Below are positions 53,169-62,601 of a stretch of 64,000 nucleotides of DNA, in pieces. The notes beneath the pieces were generated by a model. It saw only the letters and a program-made list of their open reading frames with translations, searched no databases and was not told the origin of the DNA. The position numbers and the translations under genes are program-made. Source of the DNA: JBEEOW01 sp041191405 (lineage in GTDB: Bacteria > Bacteroidota > Bacteroidia > Cytophagales > UBA9547); NCBI GenBank assembly GCA_041191405.1, contig JBEEOW010000021.1, positions 11,731-75,730 on the forward strand. Reading direction: 5' to 3'. Numbering within the stretch: position 1 is the first letter of the stretch; the number at the start of each line of letters is the position of its first letter.

Positions 53169-54887
53169 CTATCTCAACAACTCCTCCAACTCAGCTTGCA
53201 CAAAATCCATCAGTTCTTTGATGTAATTTGCTGAGAAATCAAATTTAACTCCAGCAGTTGCATACACATCTTTGATTGATTTTGAATATCCTAGTGCTAA
53301 TGCTTCTTTATATTGTGCTATGGCTTTGGTTGGGTTTTCTTTAAAGTTTTTCCAAACTGCAATTGCACCTAATTGTGCCATACCATATTCAATATAATAA
53401 AATGGCACTTCGTAAATATGCAATTGTTTTTGCCAAACATTTTGCTGATACTCTTCTAAACCAGTCCATTGCACAGCTTCCGGACGGAATTCGTTATGAA
53501 TATTTAACCATGCTTTAGTTCTTTCCTCAATAGTATGTGTGTGATTTTCGTACAACCAATGCTGAAATTTATCAATTGTCGCCACCCAAGGAAGCGTTTC
53601 AATAATATGTTCAAGTTGTTGTAATTTAGCACGTTTCAATTCTTCTGGATTTGAAAAGAAAACATCCCATTTTTCCATACTCATCAACTCCATCGACATA
53701 GACGCTAACTCTGCAATTTCAGAAGTTAATCCTCTCCATACATTTAACTCTAGTGGAATAGTTAAAAACGATTGAATTGCATGTCCGCCTTCGTGAACCA
53801 TAGTAACTAAATCCTGCAAAGTAGAAGTTGCATTCATGAAAATAAACGGAATACCCGTTTCATCTAATGGATAATTATACCCACCAGGCGATTTTCCTTT
53901 GCGAGAAACTAAATCCAAACGCTCCATTTTCTTCATCACTTTCAAGCAATTAGAAAAATATGGGTCTAGCAAATCAAAACAAGCAATAGATTTTTCTAAT
54001 AACTCTTCCCCATTTTCAAAAGGTTTTAAAGCTGGCAAATTTTGTGGGTCAACAGCCAAATCCCATGGTCGCAATTCAGAAACTCCTAAATTCTTTTTAC
54101 GCTCTTCAGCTAATCTATCTAAAATAGGTACAACTTCCTGTTTAATAGCATTATGGAAATCAAAACAATCTTTTGGAGTGTAATCATAACGTCCCATGGC
54201 TTCAAACATATAATCACGGTAATTGCTAAAACCAGCATTTACAGCTACTTTATGTCTTAAATCAACCAATGAAATCAATAATTCATCTAATTGTTTTTTA
54301 TCTTGTAATCTACGAGATTGTATAAGTTTATAAACATTCTCACGAACAGCTCTATCGGTATTTTGTAACTGAACACCAGCTTGTTGCAAAGTCAATTCTT
54401 TACCATCAAGCGTTACAGTCATAGCTCCATTTACCTGACCAAAAACTTGTTGTTGGGTTTGCATTTCAGTAAACAAAGGAATATTTTCTTCTCTAAAAAG
54501 TTCAGCGCTTGATTTTAATTTTTTGTGTAATAAATTGTAACCATCACCTTTTAAATTAGCTAAAAATGGAGAAGCCAAGGCTTTTTTATCTAATTCATTA
54601 CTTTCAGGAGAAATATTTGGTTCAATTTCGGTAACTATATAATTAAATGCATTACGATATTCTTCATTTTCAGTGAAACATGTCATACGAACATATCTCC
54701 AACCCATTTCTTCTTCGAGAACAGACTCTAATTCACTTCTTTGTTTTAGCCAAAGCAATAAATCTTGGTCCGAATTAATTTCAGCATCTTTTAATTGTTG
54801 AAAATAAGGTTGCAAATTTTCCCAATCAGTCACTTTAAAATCTTGAGGTAAAAATATTCTCTCTCTAGGTGTAGGTATATTTATCAT
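53169..54887 (-). CDS. M3-family oligoendopeptidase
   Basis: 572 residues from ATG 54887 (a TTG 15 bases upstream is less likely). HEGGH about residue 365 (TMVHEGGHAIQSFL), with the third ligand Glu in LTSEIAELASM about 25 residues later. Cytoplasmic, cuts short peptides. No signal peptide. Confidence 0.9.
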   Translation of the reverse strand: MINIPTPRERIFLPQDFKVTDWENLQPYFQQLKDAEINSDQDLLLWLKQRSELESVLEEEMGWRYVRMTCFTENEEYRNAFNYIVTEIEPNISPESNELDKKALASPFLANLKGDGYNLLHKKLKSSAELFREENIPLFTEMQTQQQVFGQVNGAMTVTLDGKELTLQQAGVQLQNTDRAVRENVYKLIQSRRLQDKKQLDELLISLVDLRHKVAVNAGFSNYRDYMFEAMGRYDYTPKDCFDFHNAIKQEVVPILDRLAEERKKNLGVSELRPWDLAVDPQNLPALKPFENGEELLEKSIACFDLLDPYFSNCLKVMKKMERLDLVSRKGKSPGGYNYPLDETGIPFIFMNATSTLQDLVTMVHEGGHAIQSFLTIPLELNVWRGLTSEIAELASMSMELMSMEKWDVFFSNPEELKRAKLQQLEHIIETLPWVATIDKFQHWLYENHTHTIEERTKAWLNIHNEFRPEAVQWTGLEEYQQNVWQKQLHIYEVPFYYIEYGMAQLGAIAVWKNFKENPTKAIAQYKEALALGYSKSIKDVYATAGVKFDFSANYIKELMDFVQAELEELLR

Positions 54888-54991
54888 ATCGTTTTTGTTC
54901 AAAGATTAATCATTCACAAAAATAGATTTTTTACTGTTTGGAACAATAATTAAATGAAATATCTAAAAATAAATAAACATTCTTTAAATCT

Positions 54992-55152
54992 ATTTTGTCA
55001 AATTAAATTCCATTTCCCTAGGGATGAAACCCTAGGCTATAAAATTGGTCGTCCCGATGGGACTTATTAGTGTAACAATTAGTCCCATCGGGGCGAAGAT
55101 ATCATAGCCATGGGTTTCAACCCATGGTATTTGTAAATATGACAAAGTAGAA
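54992..55152. repeat. Composite palindromic element
   Basis: Outer arms CTATTTTGTCA/TGACAAAGTAG frame four nested hairpins: CCTAGGG/CCCTAGG; GTCCCGATGGGAC; its partner AGTCCCATCGGGGCG; and CCATGGGTT/AACCCATGG. Looks like a non-autonomous mobile palindrome of the REP or MITE kind. GC content is well above its surroundings. Confidence 0.75.
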
Positions 55153-55310
55153 TTAATTTTAAAATCTAGAAATTACTGTAAATGGTTTACAAAAAGTGAT
55201 TACATAAATTTGGAGAAAAAAAATATTAAAAAAATATTTTGCTAGACTTTTCATTTCAAAGGAATTACAAGTAAAGTCTTCATTTTTTTATAATTTTTTA
55301 TCTATAATAC

Positions 55311-55341
55311 TTGTGAAATTAAAAAAAGTATTCTACTTTTG
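55311..55341 (+). promoter_or_regulatory. Promoter of tRNA-Gln
   Basis: TTG at 55311-55313, 20-base spacer, TACTTTTG at 55334-55341, an exact TAnnTTTG. The tRNA begins at 55363. Confidence 0.75.
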
Positions 55342-55362
55342 CATCACCAAAAACAACAACAA

Positions 55363-55435
55363 TGGCTGATAGTGTAACTGGCAACACGCCTGGTTTTGGT
55401 CCAGGAAAGTCTAGGTTCGAGCCCTAGTCGGCCAA
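55363..55435 (+). tRNA. tRNA-Gln (anticodon TTG)
   Basis: 73-base cloverleaf: acceptor TGGCTGA with TCGGCCA (one T-G pair), anticodon loop TTTTGGT reading TTG, T arm CTAGG-TTCGAGC-CCTAG. CCA not encoded. Confidence 0.95.
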
Positions 55436-55441
55436 CAAATT

Positions 55442-55480
55442 AAAATATGCCTTTCGGAATTAAAACGGAAGGCATATTTT
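55442..55480 (+). terminator. Terminator after tRNA-Gln
   Basis: AAAATATGCCTT (55442-55453) pairs with AAGGCATATTTT (55469-55480), followed by GTTT. It separates the tRNA from prs, 25 bases further on. Confidence 0.7.
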
Positions 55481-55504
55481 GTTTAAAGCTACTAATAATT
55501 AAAA

Positions 55505-56458
55505 ATGAGAAAGAACAATTCGTTTCAAGACTCTGAAATTAAGTTTTTTGCTGGCTCTGCATCATTAGAACTAGGAAAACAAATTGCTGCATCTTATGGA
55601 GCTAAATTAGGCTTAATTACTTTAAACCGTTTCGCAGATGGCGAACTTTCGGTAAGTTATGATGAATCTGTACGTGGTGCAAATTTATTTTTAATTCAAA
55701 GCACCTATCCTTCTGCTGATAATTTAATGGAGCTATTGCTGATGATTGATGCGGCAAAACGTGCTTCAGCAGCTTATGTAACTGTAGTAATTCCTTACTT
55801 CGGTTATGCTCGTCAAGATAGAAAAGATAAGCCTCGTGTTGCAATTGCAGCAAAATTAGTAGCTGATATTTTAGAAGCAGCTGGCGCTGACCGTGTAATG
55901 ACAATTGATTTACATGCTGGTCAAATCCAAGGATTTTTTAACTTCCCTGTTGATCATTTAGATGGCTCAACCATCTTTGTTCCTTATATTCGTTCCTTAC
56001 AATTAGACAATCTTTTGATTGCTTCTCCTGATGTTGGAGGTGTATCAAGAGCTCGTGCGTTTGCAAAATTACTAGAAGTTGATTTAGTACTTTGCGACAA
56101 ACATCGTAAACGTGCAAATGAAATTGCTTCAATGCAATTAATTGGTAATGTTGAAGGTGCAAATGTTGTTTTAATTGACGACTTAATTGACACTGGAGGA
56201 ACAATGTGTAAAGCTGCTGAATTAATTTTGAGCAGAGGTGCAAAAAGTGTTAGAGCGGTAGTAACTCACCCAGTTTTATCTGGTAAAGCTTACGAAAACA
56301 TTAACAACTCAGTATTTGAAGAATTAATTATCTCAGATACTATTCCTCTAAAAGGATTTTCACCAAAAATTAAAGTAGTTACAGTTGCTGATTTCTTTGC
56401 AAAAGCAATTCGCAGTGTACACACTTATGAGTCAATCAGCTCATTATTTATCGTTTAA
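55505..56458 (+). CDS. prs: Ribose-phosphate pyrophosphokinase
   Basis: 317 residues. FADGELSVSYDESVRG, YFGYARQDRKDKPR, TIDLHAGQIQGFF and the PRPP loop VLIDDLIDTGGTM are diagnostic. Makes PRPP from ribose-5-phosphate and ATP. Begins the prs-rplY-pth block. Confidence 0.95.
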   Translation: MRKNNSFQDSEIKFFAGSASLELGKQIAASYGAKLGLITLNRFADGELSVSYDESVRGANLFLIQSTYPSADNLMELLLMIDAAKRASAAYVTVVIPYFGYARQDRKDKPRVAIAAKLVADILEAAGADRVMTIDLHAGQIQGFFNFPVDHLDGSTIFVPYIRSLQLDNLLIASPDVGGVSRARAFAKLLEVDLVLCDKHRKRANEIASMQLIGNVEGANVVLIDDLIDTGGTMCKAAELILSRGAKSVRAVVTHPVLSGKAYENINNSVFEELIISDTIPLKGFSPKIKVVTVADFFAKAIRSVHTYESISSLFIV

Positions 56459-56490
56459 TTCATTATCCATTTATATAAATAAATACAATT

Positions 56491-57090
56491 ATGCAAACAA
56501 TTGAGATTATAGGGTTTAAAAGAGCAAATCTCGGAAAAACTTCTTCTACCCAATTAAGAATCGACGGTTACGTTCCATCTGTAATTTACGGAGGAGAAGA
56601 GCAAGTACATTTCTATGCTCCAGTTTATTTATTCCGTGATTTAGTTTATACTAAAGAGGCGAAAATAGTAATCATAAACGTAGAAGGTACTGTTTACAAA
56701 GCTGTTATGCAAGATTTACAGTTCCACCCTGTATCAGAAATGATTTTACACGTTGACTTCCTTCAAATTTTTGAAGATAAAGATGTTAAAATTAACATTC
56801 CTGTTAAAATCGTTGGAACATCTCCTGGTATTCAAAAAGGGGGTAAATTAGCTATCAAACAACCACATTTGAAAGTTCAAGCTATTCCTGCAAACTTACC
56901 TGATTATATCGAAGTTGATATCACTGGTTTAGATTTAGGTCAATCTGCTCGTGTATCTGGTATCAAACCAGGAAACTTTACAATATTAAACCAAGGTTCT
57001 CTTCCAATTGCTACAATTACTATTCCTCGTGCACTTCGTGGAAAGCAATCAGAAGAAGCTGCGGCTGCTTCAGGAAAGAAAAAGAAATAA
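56491..57090 (+). CDS. rplY: 50S ribosomal protein L25 / Ctc-type
   Basis: 199 residues. N-terminal L25 domain (1-90, RANLGKTSSTQLRIDGYVPS) plus the longer C-terminal TL5 domain, ending SGKKKK. Binds 5S rRNA. 32 bases after prs. Confidence 0.93.
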   Translation: MQTIEIIGFKRANLGKTSSTQLRIDGYVPSVIYGGEEQVHFYAPVYLFRDLVYTKEAKIVIINVEGTVYKAVMQDLQFHPVSEMILHVDFLQIFEDKDVKINIPVKIVGTSPGIQKGGKLAIKQPHLKVQAIPANLPDYIEVDITGLDLGQSARVSGIKPGNFTILNQGSLPIATITIPRALRGKQSEEAAAASGKKKK

Positions 57091-57118
57091 TATTCTTTTC
57101 TCTGAAAAAAGTAAACAT

Positions 57119-57150
57119 AAATCCTGCTCAAGTTTTGGGCAGGATTTTTT
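57119..57150 (+). terminator. Terminator between rplY and pth
   Basis: AAATCCTGC pairs with GCAGGATTT, followed by three further T. It partly separates rplY from pth. Confidence 0.8.
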
Positions 57151-57198
57151 GTTATTATAGAAGACTTGTTTTTCTAAATTAAAGAAAATAGCTACAAT

Positions 57199-57762
57199 AT
57201 GAAATACCTTTTTGTTGGTTTAGGAAATATTGGTCCTGAATATGAGAAAACAAGACACAATATTGGCTTTATGCTTGCTGACTATATTGCAAAAAAACAG
57301 GATGTTAGTTTTTCATCTGAAAGATTAGCTTTTGTAACTGAGTTTAGCTATAAATCACGCAAAATAGTTTTAATAAAACCAACCACTTACATGAACTTGA
57401 GTGGCAAAGCAGTACAACATTGGATGAATATTGAAAAAATTCCAATTGAAAATATTATTGTTTTTACTGATGACATAGCCTTGCCTTTTGCAAAATTAAG
57501 AATGCGTTTAAAAGGTTCGCATGGTGGCCATAATGGACTTAGAAATATTCAAGAATTACTTGGTACAGATGCTTATGCACGCTTACGATTTGGTGTGGGA
57601 AACGAGTTTCCAAAAGGGAAACAAGTAGAATTTGTATTAGGTAATTTTTCAGATATCGAAATGGCAGAAATGCCAGATTATTTGGAAAAATGTGCGCAGG
57701 CTTTACTTGATACCACCACTATTGGTGTTGAAAGAGTGATGAATACTTTTAATACAAAGTAA
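57199..57762 (+). CDS. pth: Peptidyl-tRNA hydrolase
   Basis: 187 residues. GLGNIGPEYEKTRHNIGF (Asn10, catalytic His20), KPTTYMNLSG and GSHGGHNGLRNI. Releases tRNA from stalled peptidyl-tRNA. Convergent with the NlpC/P60 gene. Confidence 0.95.
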   Translation: MKYLFVGLGNIGPEYEKTRHNIGFMLADYIAKKQDVSFSSERLAFVTEFSYKSRKIVLIKPTTYMNLSGKAVQHWMNIEKIPIENIIVFTDDIALPFAKLRMRLKGSHGGHNGLRNIQELLGTDAYARLRFGVGNEFPKGKQVEFVLGNFSDIEMAEMPDYLEKCAQALLDTTTIGVERVMNTFNTK

Positions 57763-57790
57763 AATGAATGTAATCACTATTGATGAAGCC

Positions 57791-58339
57791 TTACTCAAAA
57801 CATTTCGGCCTCACACCTCTCAAAAATACTTTTTGCCAATATTTGATATATAAATTTTCTTCAACTACGCCCAACTTATTGCCTGCGTGAATAAAGCGAA
57901 CATCATCTTTGGCTTTTACTTCAGTAACCATGCCAATATGAACAATTTTATCACCACCTTCTTTATCAGTAAATAATAACCAATCTCCTGGTAGTAAATC
58001 ATCTGCCTTAACTTCGTGCCCCCAAAGTGCTTGGTCTTTACTAGGGCGAGGTATTTCTATACCTACATCCTTAAAAACAGTGAACAATAAACCTGAACAA
58101 TCCATTCCTGTTTTGTTGATTCCTCCAAACTTGTAAGGGGTACCAGTATAAGTTCTAGCTTGTGCTATAACTTTGTCTATCTGCGAATTAGATTTACTTG
58201 TTTGATGTTTTGTAGTTTTGTTCGACTTACTCGACTTACGTTTACAAGCATTAATTACACATATTGACAAAATGCATAGCAGAACAAAGATAATTTTTGT
58301 AAGTTTGAATCTGCAAAAAGGGTGAATGCTCTTTTTCAT
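57791..58339 (-). CDS. NlpC/P60-family (C40) lipoprotein peptidase
   Basis: 182 residues. Lipobox VINAC (Cys32). NlpC/P60 domain with GMDCSGLLF (Cys81), VHIGMVTE (His134) and FIHAGNK (His151). Cleaves peptidoglycan peptides, probably at the outer membrane. Divergent from the glycolate-oxidase-type gene with only 25 bases between starts. Confidence 0.9.
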   Translation of the reverse strand: MKKSIHPFCRFKLTKIIFVLLCILSICVINACKRKSSKSNKTTKHQTSKSNSQIDKVIAQARTYTGTPYKFGGINKTGMDCSGLLFTVFKDVGIEIPRPSKDQALWGHEVKADDLLPGDWLLFTDKEGGDKIVHIGMVTEVKAKDDVRFIHAGNKLGVVEENLYIKYWQKVFLRGVRPKCFE

Positions 58340-58364
58340 TTTGCAAATATACTAAGCTTATTTT

Positions 58365-59759
58365 ATGTTGAAAGTAAAGGATTTAATAAATCAGTGGCAA
58401 ACATTGCTCGGCAATGAAAATGTGAAGTATGACAATGACTCATTATTGAATTATAGTCACGACGAAACCGAAGATTTATCCTTTTTACCTGAGGTTGTGT
58501 TAAAACCATCAACTCCTCAACAAATAAGTGAAATTTTAAAAACCTGTAACGAATACAAAATACCTGTAACTCCTCGTGGTGCTGGAACTGGTTTAAGTGG
58601 TGGAGCACTACCAATTTTTGGTGGCGTATTGCTTTCAATGGAAAAGTTTAACAAAATAATTGATATTGATGAGCAAAATTTACAAGCTACAGTTGAGCCA
58701 GGGGTAATCACCCAAGTTTTTCAAGAAACTGTAGCTGCCAAAGGTTTATTCTACCCACCAGATCCATCAAGTAGAGGAAGTTGTTTTATTGGTGGAAACT
58801 TAGCAGAGTCATCAGGTGGACCAAAAGCTGTAAAATACGGTGTTACAAAAGATTATGTATTGAATCTTGAAGTGGTATTACCAACCGGAGAAATTATTTA
58901 TACAGGGGCAAATGTTCTAAAAAATGCTACAGGCTATAATTTAACGCAATTGTTAGTTGGTAGTGAAGGTACATTAGGAGTAATTACCAAAGTTATTTTC
59001 CGATTGGTTCCACTTCCTAAATTAGATGTGGTAATGCTTGCACCTTTTAAATCATCAGAGCAAGCATGTGCAGCAGTTTCAGCAATTTTCAGAGCAGGAA
59101 TAACACCTTCTGCACTTGAATTTATGGAACGTGATGCAATTGATTGGACAATCAAGTATCTTGACCTAGATATGCAGTTGGAAGAAGGTATTCAATCGCA
59201 TTTGCTAATTGAAGTGGACGGTAACGACATGGATGTGTTGATGAAAGAAGCAGAGCAAATCTACGAAGTTTTGTCACAGTTTGAAGTTGAAGAAATTTTA
59301 CTTGCTGATACTTCAGAGCAAAAAGCCCAACTTTGGAAATTGCGTAGAAATGTAGCACACGGAGTAAAAGCAAATTCAATTTACAAGGAAGAAGATACAG
59401 TAGTTCCTAGAGCACAACTACCTCAATTACTTACAGGTATAAAAGAAATTGAGAAAAAATACGGTTTTCAAACTGTTTGTTTCGGACATGCAGGCGATGG
59501 AAATTTACATATTTTTGTAATCAAAGGTTCGCTGTCTGATGAAGACTGGAACAATAAAGTTACTGAAGGAATTAAAGAAATATTTGAATTAACTGTATCT
59601 TTAGGAGGTACAATTTCAGGCGAACATGGAATTGGTTATGTACAAAAGCAATATGTTCACATAGCTTTAAATGAAGTACAACAAAATATTATGAAAGGTA
59701 TCAAAGCCGTTTTTGACCCAAATAATATTATGAATCCTGGTAAAATATTTAGTAAGTAG
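58365..59759 (+). CDS. FAD-linked oxidase, GlcD-type
   Basis: 464 residues. FAD_binding_4 domain with TPRGAGTGLSGGALP and DPSSRGSCFIGGNLAESSGG, then the C-terminal FAD-oxidase domain with FGHAGDGNLHIFV and GEHGIGYVQKQYV. Oxidises glycolate or D-lactate. No GlcE/GlcF partner next to it. Confidence 0.9.
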   Translation: MLKVKDLINQWQTLLGNENVKYDNDSLLNYSHDETEDLSFLPEVVLKPSTPQQISEILKTCNEYKIPVTPRGAGTGLSGGALPIFGGVLLSMEKFNKIIDIDEQNLQATVEPGVITQVFQETVAAKGLFYPPDPSSRGSCFIGGNLAESSGGPKAVKYGVTKDYVLNLEVVLPTGEIIYTGANVLKNATGYNLTQLLVGSEGTLGVITKVIFRLVPLPKLDVVMLAPFKSSEQACAAVSAIFRAGITPSALEFMERDAIDWTIKYLDLDMQLEEGIQSHLLIEVDGNDMDVLMKEAEQIYEVLSQFEVEEILLADTSEQKAQLWKLRRNVAHGVKANSIYKEEDTVVPRAQLPQLLTGIKEIEKKYGFQTVCFGHAGDGNLHIFVIKGSLSDEDWNNKVTEGIKEIFELTVSLGGTISGEHGIGYVQKQYVHIALNEVQQNIMKGIKAVFDPNNIMNPGKIFSK

Positions 59760-59797
59760 TTTAAAACTATTAACATTTCAATTAATTATTAACTCTC

Positions 59798-61702
59798 ATG
59801 TGTGGTATAGCTGGCATTTTTGCATTTAATGAAACAGGGAAAGCATTTTTTCCAAAAATTAGAGAAGCTAATTTAATGCTAAACCGTAGAGGTCCAGACC
59901 ATAGTGGTTTTTATGAGCATGGCCCAGTGTCACTTACGCATGCACGTTTGTCGATTATTGATGTTTCGGCAGAAGGAAATCAACCTAGAGTTGACGAACT
60001 TGGACGTTATGTAATAGTTTTTAATGGAGAGATTTTCAACTTTAAAACTTTAAGAAAATCTCTTGAAGATGAAGGTGTTAAATTCTTTTCAACCTCTGAT
60101 ACTGAAGTTTTACTCAAATCATATATCAAATGGGGTACTGATATTTTCAAGGAATTAAATGGATTTTTCTCCTTTGCAATTTATGACAAACAAGAACAAT
60201 CTCTAGTAATTTGCAGAGATAGATATGGAATTAAACCATTGTTTTGGCACATTGATGAAGATAAAATTTGTTTTGCATCTGAATTAAAAGCCTTGTATGC
60301 CTTAGGAATTCCTAAAGAACTAGATTACAATTCATTACTGCAATATTTACACTTAAATTATATAGCAGCACCAAATACAATTATCAAAGGAATTGAAAAA
60401 TTTCCAATTGCAAACTGGGTAAAAATTGATGTCGCAAATAAAGTTTCAGCACCAACTAGTTACTATCAAATTAAACAAGAAGTTGCATCAGGTAAAAAAG
60501 CATTAACTTACGAAAATGCTAGCAAACAATTGGTTAACTTGCTCGATGATGCAGTAAACTTACGTATGGAAGCCGATGTGCCACTTGGTGCATTTTTAAG
60601 TGGAGGAATTGATTCATCAGTGATTGTTGCGTTGGCATCTTCAAAAACCAAAGATTTAAATACTTTTTCAATTGGTTATAAAGATGAACCATTTTATGAT
60701 GAAACATCTTATGCAAAACTTGTTGCTGATAAATATAAAACCAATCATACTGTTTTTTCTTTAAGTAATGATGATTTATTAGAGCATTTATTTTCTGCTT
60801 TAGATTATTTTGATGAGCCATTTGCAGATTCATCGGCATTGGCAGTGAATATATTGTGTAAATTAACTCGTCAAAAAGTAAAAGTTGCTTTATCAGGCGA
60901 TGGTGCCGACGAAATTTTTGCTGGCTATAACAAGTACATGGCTGAGTATAAAATTCGTCAAAATAATATTACAGGAAAAACCGTTGCAGCATTACATCCT
61001 TTATGGAAAGCAATGCCAAAGTCAAGAAATAACCCAATTTTTAATTTATTCCGACAATTAGATAGATACGCAGAGGGACATAATTTATCATACAAAGATC
61101 GTTATTATCGTTGGGCTGGTTTTGCAGGCGACAAAAAAAGCATGGATTTACTCAGTGCAAAAAGTCAGCAAAAACTTGTAAAAGAGCAAATTACATCTCG
61201 CAAAAACGCTATCACCTCTACTATTGAAGGCAAAACCATCACTGAAGTTTTACGAGCTGACATGGATTTAGTACTTCAAAATGATATGTTGGTAAAAGTG
61301 GATATGATGTCGATGGGAAATTCATTAGAAGTGAGGGTTCCTTTTTTAGATTACAGAGTGGTTGATTTTGCATTTTCGTTGCCAGATTCATTTAAAATAA
61401 ATGAAACACTAAAAAAACGAATTGTTCAAGATTCATTCCGCCATTTATTACCAAAAGAATTGTATAACAGACCGAAACATGGTTTTGAAGTTCCACTTTT
61501 AAACTGGTTCAGAAACGAATTACGTTCATTTATTGAAGACGATTTACTTGAAAATAATTTCATTGCCGAACAAGGAATATTCAATGTAGAAGAAATCAAA
61601 AAGTTAAAACAAAAACTTTTTTCTTCTAATCCTGAAGATTCACATGCTAGAATTTGGGGATTAATTGTGTTTCAATATTGGTATAAAAAGTATTTTATTT
61701 AG
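59798..61702 (+). CDS. asnB: Asparagine synthase (glutamine-hydrolysing)
   Basis: 634 residues. Cys2 of MCGIAGIF is the glutaminase nucleophile; RRGPDHSGF and GDTEVLLK-like SDTEVLLKSY follow; the ATP-PPi loop SGGIDSS lies about 268-274; ALSGDGADEIFAGY and VRVPFLDYRVV complete the synthetase. Makes asparagine, or amidates a surface sugar in some relatives. Confidence 0.93.
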   Translation: MCGIAGIFAFNETGKAFFPKIREANLMLNRRGPDHSGFYEHGPVSLTHARLSIIDVSAEGNQPRVDELGRYVIVFNGEIFNFKTLRKSLEDEGVKFFSTSDTEVLLKSYIKWGTDIFKELNGFFSFAIYDKQEQSLVICRDRYGIKPLFWHIDEDKICFASELKALYALGIPKELDYNSLLQYLHLNYIAAPNTIIKGIEKFPIANWVKIDVANKVSAPTSYYQIKQEVASGKKALTYENASKQLVNLLDDAVNLRMEADVPLGAFLSGGIDSSVIVALASSKTKDLNTFSIGYKDEPFYDETSYAKLVADKYKTNHTVFSLSNDDLLEHLFSALDYFDEPFADSSALAVNILCKLTRQKVKVALSGDGADEIFAGYNKYMAEYKIRQNNITGKTVAALHPLWKAMPKSRNNPIFNLFRQLDRYAEGHNLSYKDRYYRWAGFAGDKKSMDLLSAKSQQKLVKEQITSRKNAITSTIEGKTITEVLRADMDLVLQNDMLVKVDMMSMGNSLEVRVPFLDYRVVDFAFSLPDSFKINETLKKRIVQDSFRHLLPKELYNRPKHGFEVPLLNWFRNELRSFIEDDLLENNFIAEQGIFNVEEIKKLKQKLFSSNPEDSHARIWGLIVFQYWYKKYFI

Positions 61703-61842
61703 TAAGACTTAAGATTAAAGACATAAGACTAAAGTATTGAGAATATTTTATAATATAAGAACCTAGACTCTGAACTCTAAACTCTTCACTCTGAACTAAA
61801 AACTGACAACTGACAACTGAATACTGATAACTCCCAAAAACA
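61703..61842. repeat. Spacer of word repeats
   Basis: ACTTAAGATTAAAGACATAA then CTCTGAACTCTAAACTCTTC and AACTGACAACTGACAACTGA. Same AACTGA words as inside the membrane-protein block at 9207-9361. Confidence 0.7.
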
Positions 61843-62601
61843 ATGTTTTTCATACTCTCAAAAACCATCTATTACATACTAATGCCAACATTTTTATTGG
61901 CAGTTGGGTTGCTTTATGCAGCAATCAAAACACAAGGCAAAACAAAAAAATGGCTTTGGGGTTTATTTGTTTTTTATTACCTATTTACCAATAATTATGT
62001 TGCAGATTCGTGTTTAAAAGCTTGGGAAATTGCAGTTACACCACTAAAAGAAGTTAAACATCACAAACTTGCAGTTGTATTAACTGGTGTTACAAATTAC
62101 TCAAAAGAACCATTTGATAGAGTATATTTTGCTAGAGGTGCTGATAGAGTGATGCATACAGTTTTATTGTACAAGAAAAAATTAATAGATAAAATACTAA
62201 TTACAGGAGGTGAAGTTAAATTTGATGGTAAAAGAATAAATGAAGCTGAACAGTTAAGAAATGTTTTTTTACTTTCTGGTGTGCCCGATTCTGTAATCAT
62301 TATGGAAAAATTTGCCAAAAACACTTACGAAAACGCAAAATTATCTAAGCCATTTATAGAAAAAATATCACCAACTGAAAAAGTTTTATTAATTACTTCA
62401 GCTTTTCATGGACGTAGATCTCAAATGTGTTTTGCTAAACAAGGTTTTAAATTTGATACATTTACTGTAGATTTTTTAACTAGCGACAAACTATTTTTAG
62501 TTGCAAACTTAGCACCAAGTTCAAGTGCATTTCACAAATGGGAAATATTAATCCACGAATTATTGGGTGTAATCACCTATAAACTAATGGGATATATTTA
62601 A
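61843..62601 (+). CDS. DUF218 (YdcF/ElyC-like) membrane protein
   Basis: 252 residues. Two N-terminal membrane helices (about 5-50), then the DUF218 domain: LAVVLTGVTNYSKEPFDR, ILITGGEVKFDGKRINEAEQ, and VLLITSAFHGRRSQMCFAKQG. ElyC-type proteins influence envelope polysaccharide synthesis. Its end overlaps the convergent TPR gene by four bases. Confidence 0.88.
   Translation: MFFILSKTIYYILMPTFLLAVGLLYAAIKTQGKTKKWLWGLFVFYYLFTNNYVADSCLKAWEIAVTPLKEVKHHKLAVVLTGVTNYSKEPFDRVYFARGADRVMHTVLLYKKKLIDKILITGGEVKFDGKRINEAEQLRNVFLLSGVPDSVIIMEKFAKNTYENAKLSKPFIEKISPTEKVLLITSAFHGRRSQMCFAKQGFKFDTFTVDFLTSDKLFLVANLAPSSSAFHKWEILIHELLGVITYKLMGYI

Larger units (their letters stand above)
54888..55362. other. Long spacer before tRNA-Gln
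   Basis: No gene seen. Contains the composite palindrome 54992-55152 and the tRNA promoter 55311-55341; the rest is AT-rich. Confidence 0.6.

Noticed and set aside
57764..57853. Short plus-strand frame after pth
   Set aside because: 29 codons, overlaps the convergent NlpC/P60 gene, no recognisable features.
59798..61702. Biosynthetic cluster around asnB
   Set aside because: Neighbours are unrelated housekeeping genes; no second tailoring gene is present.
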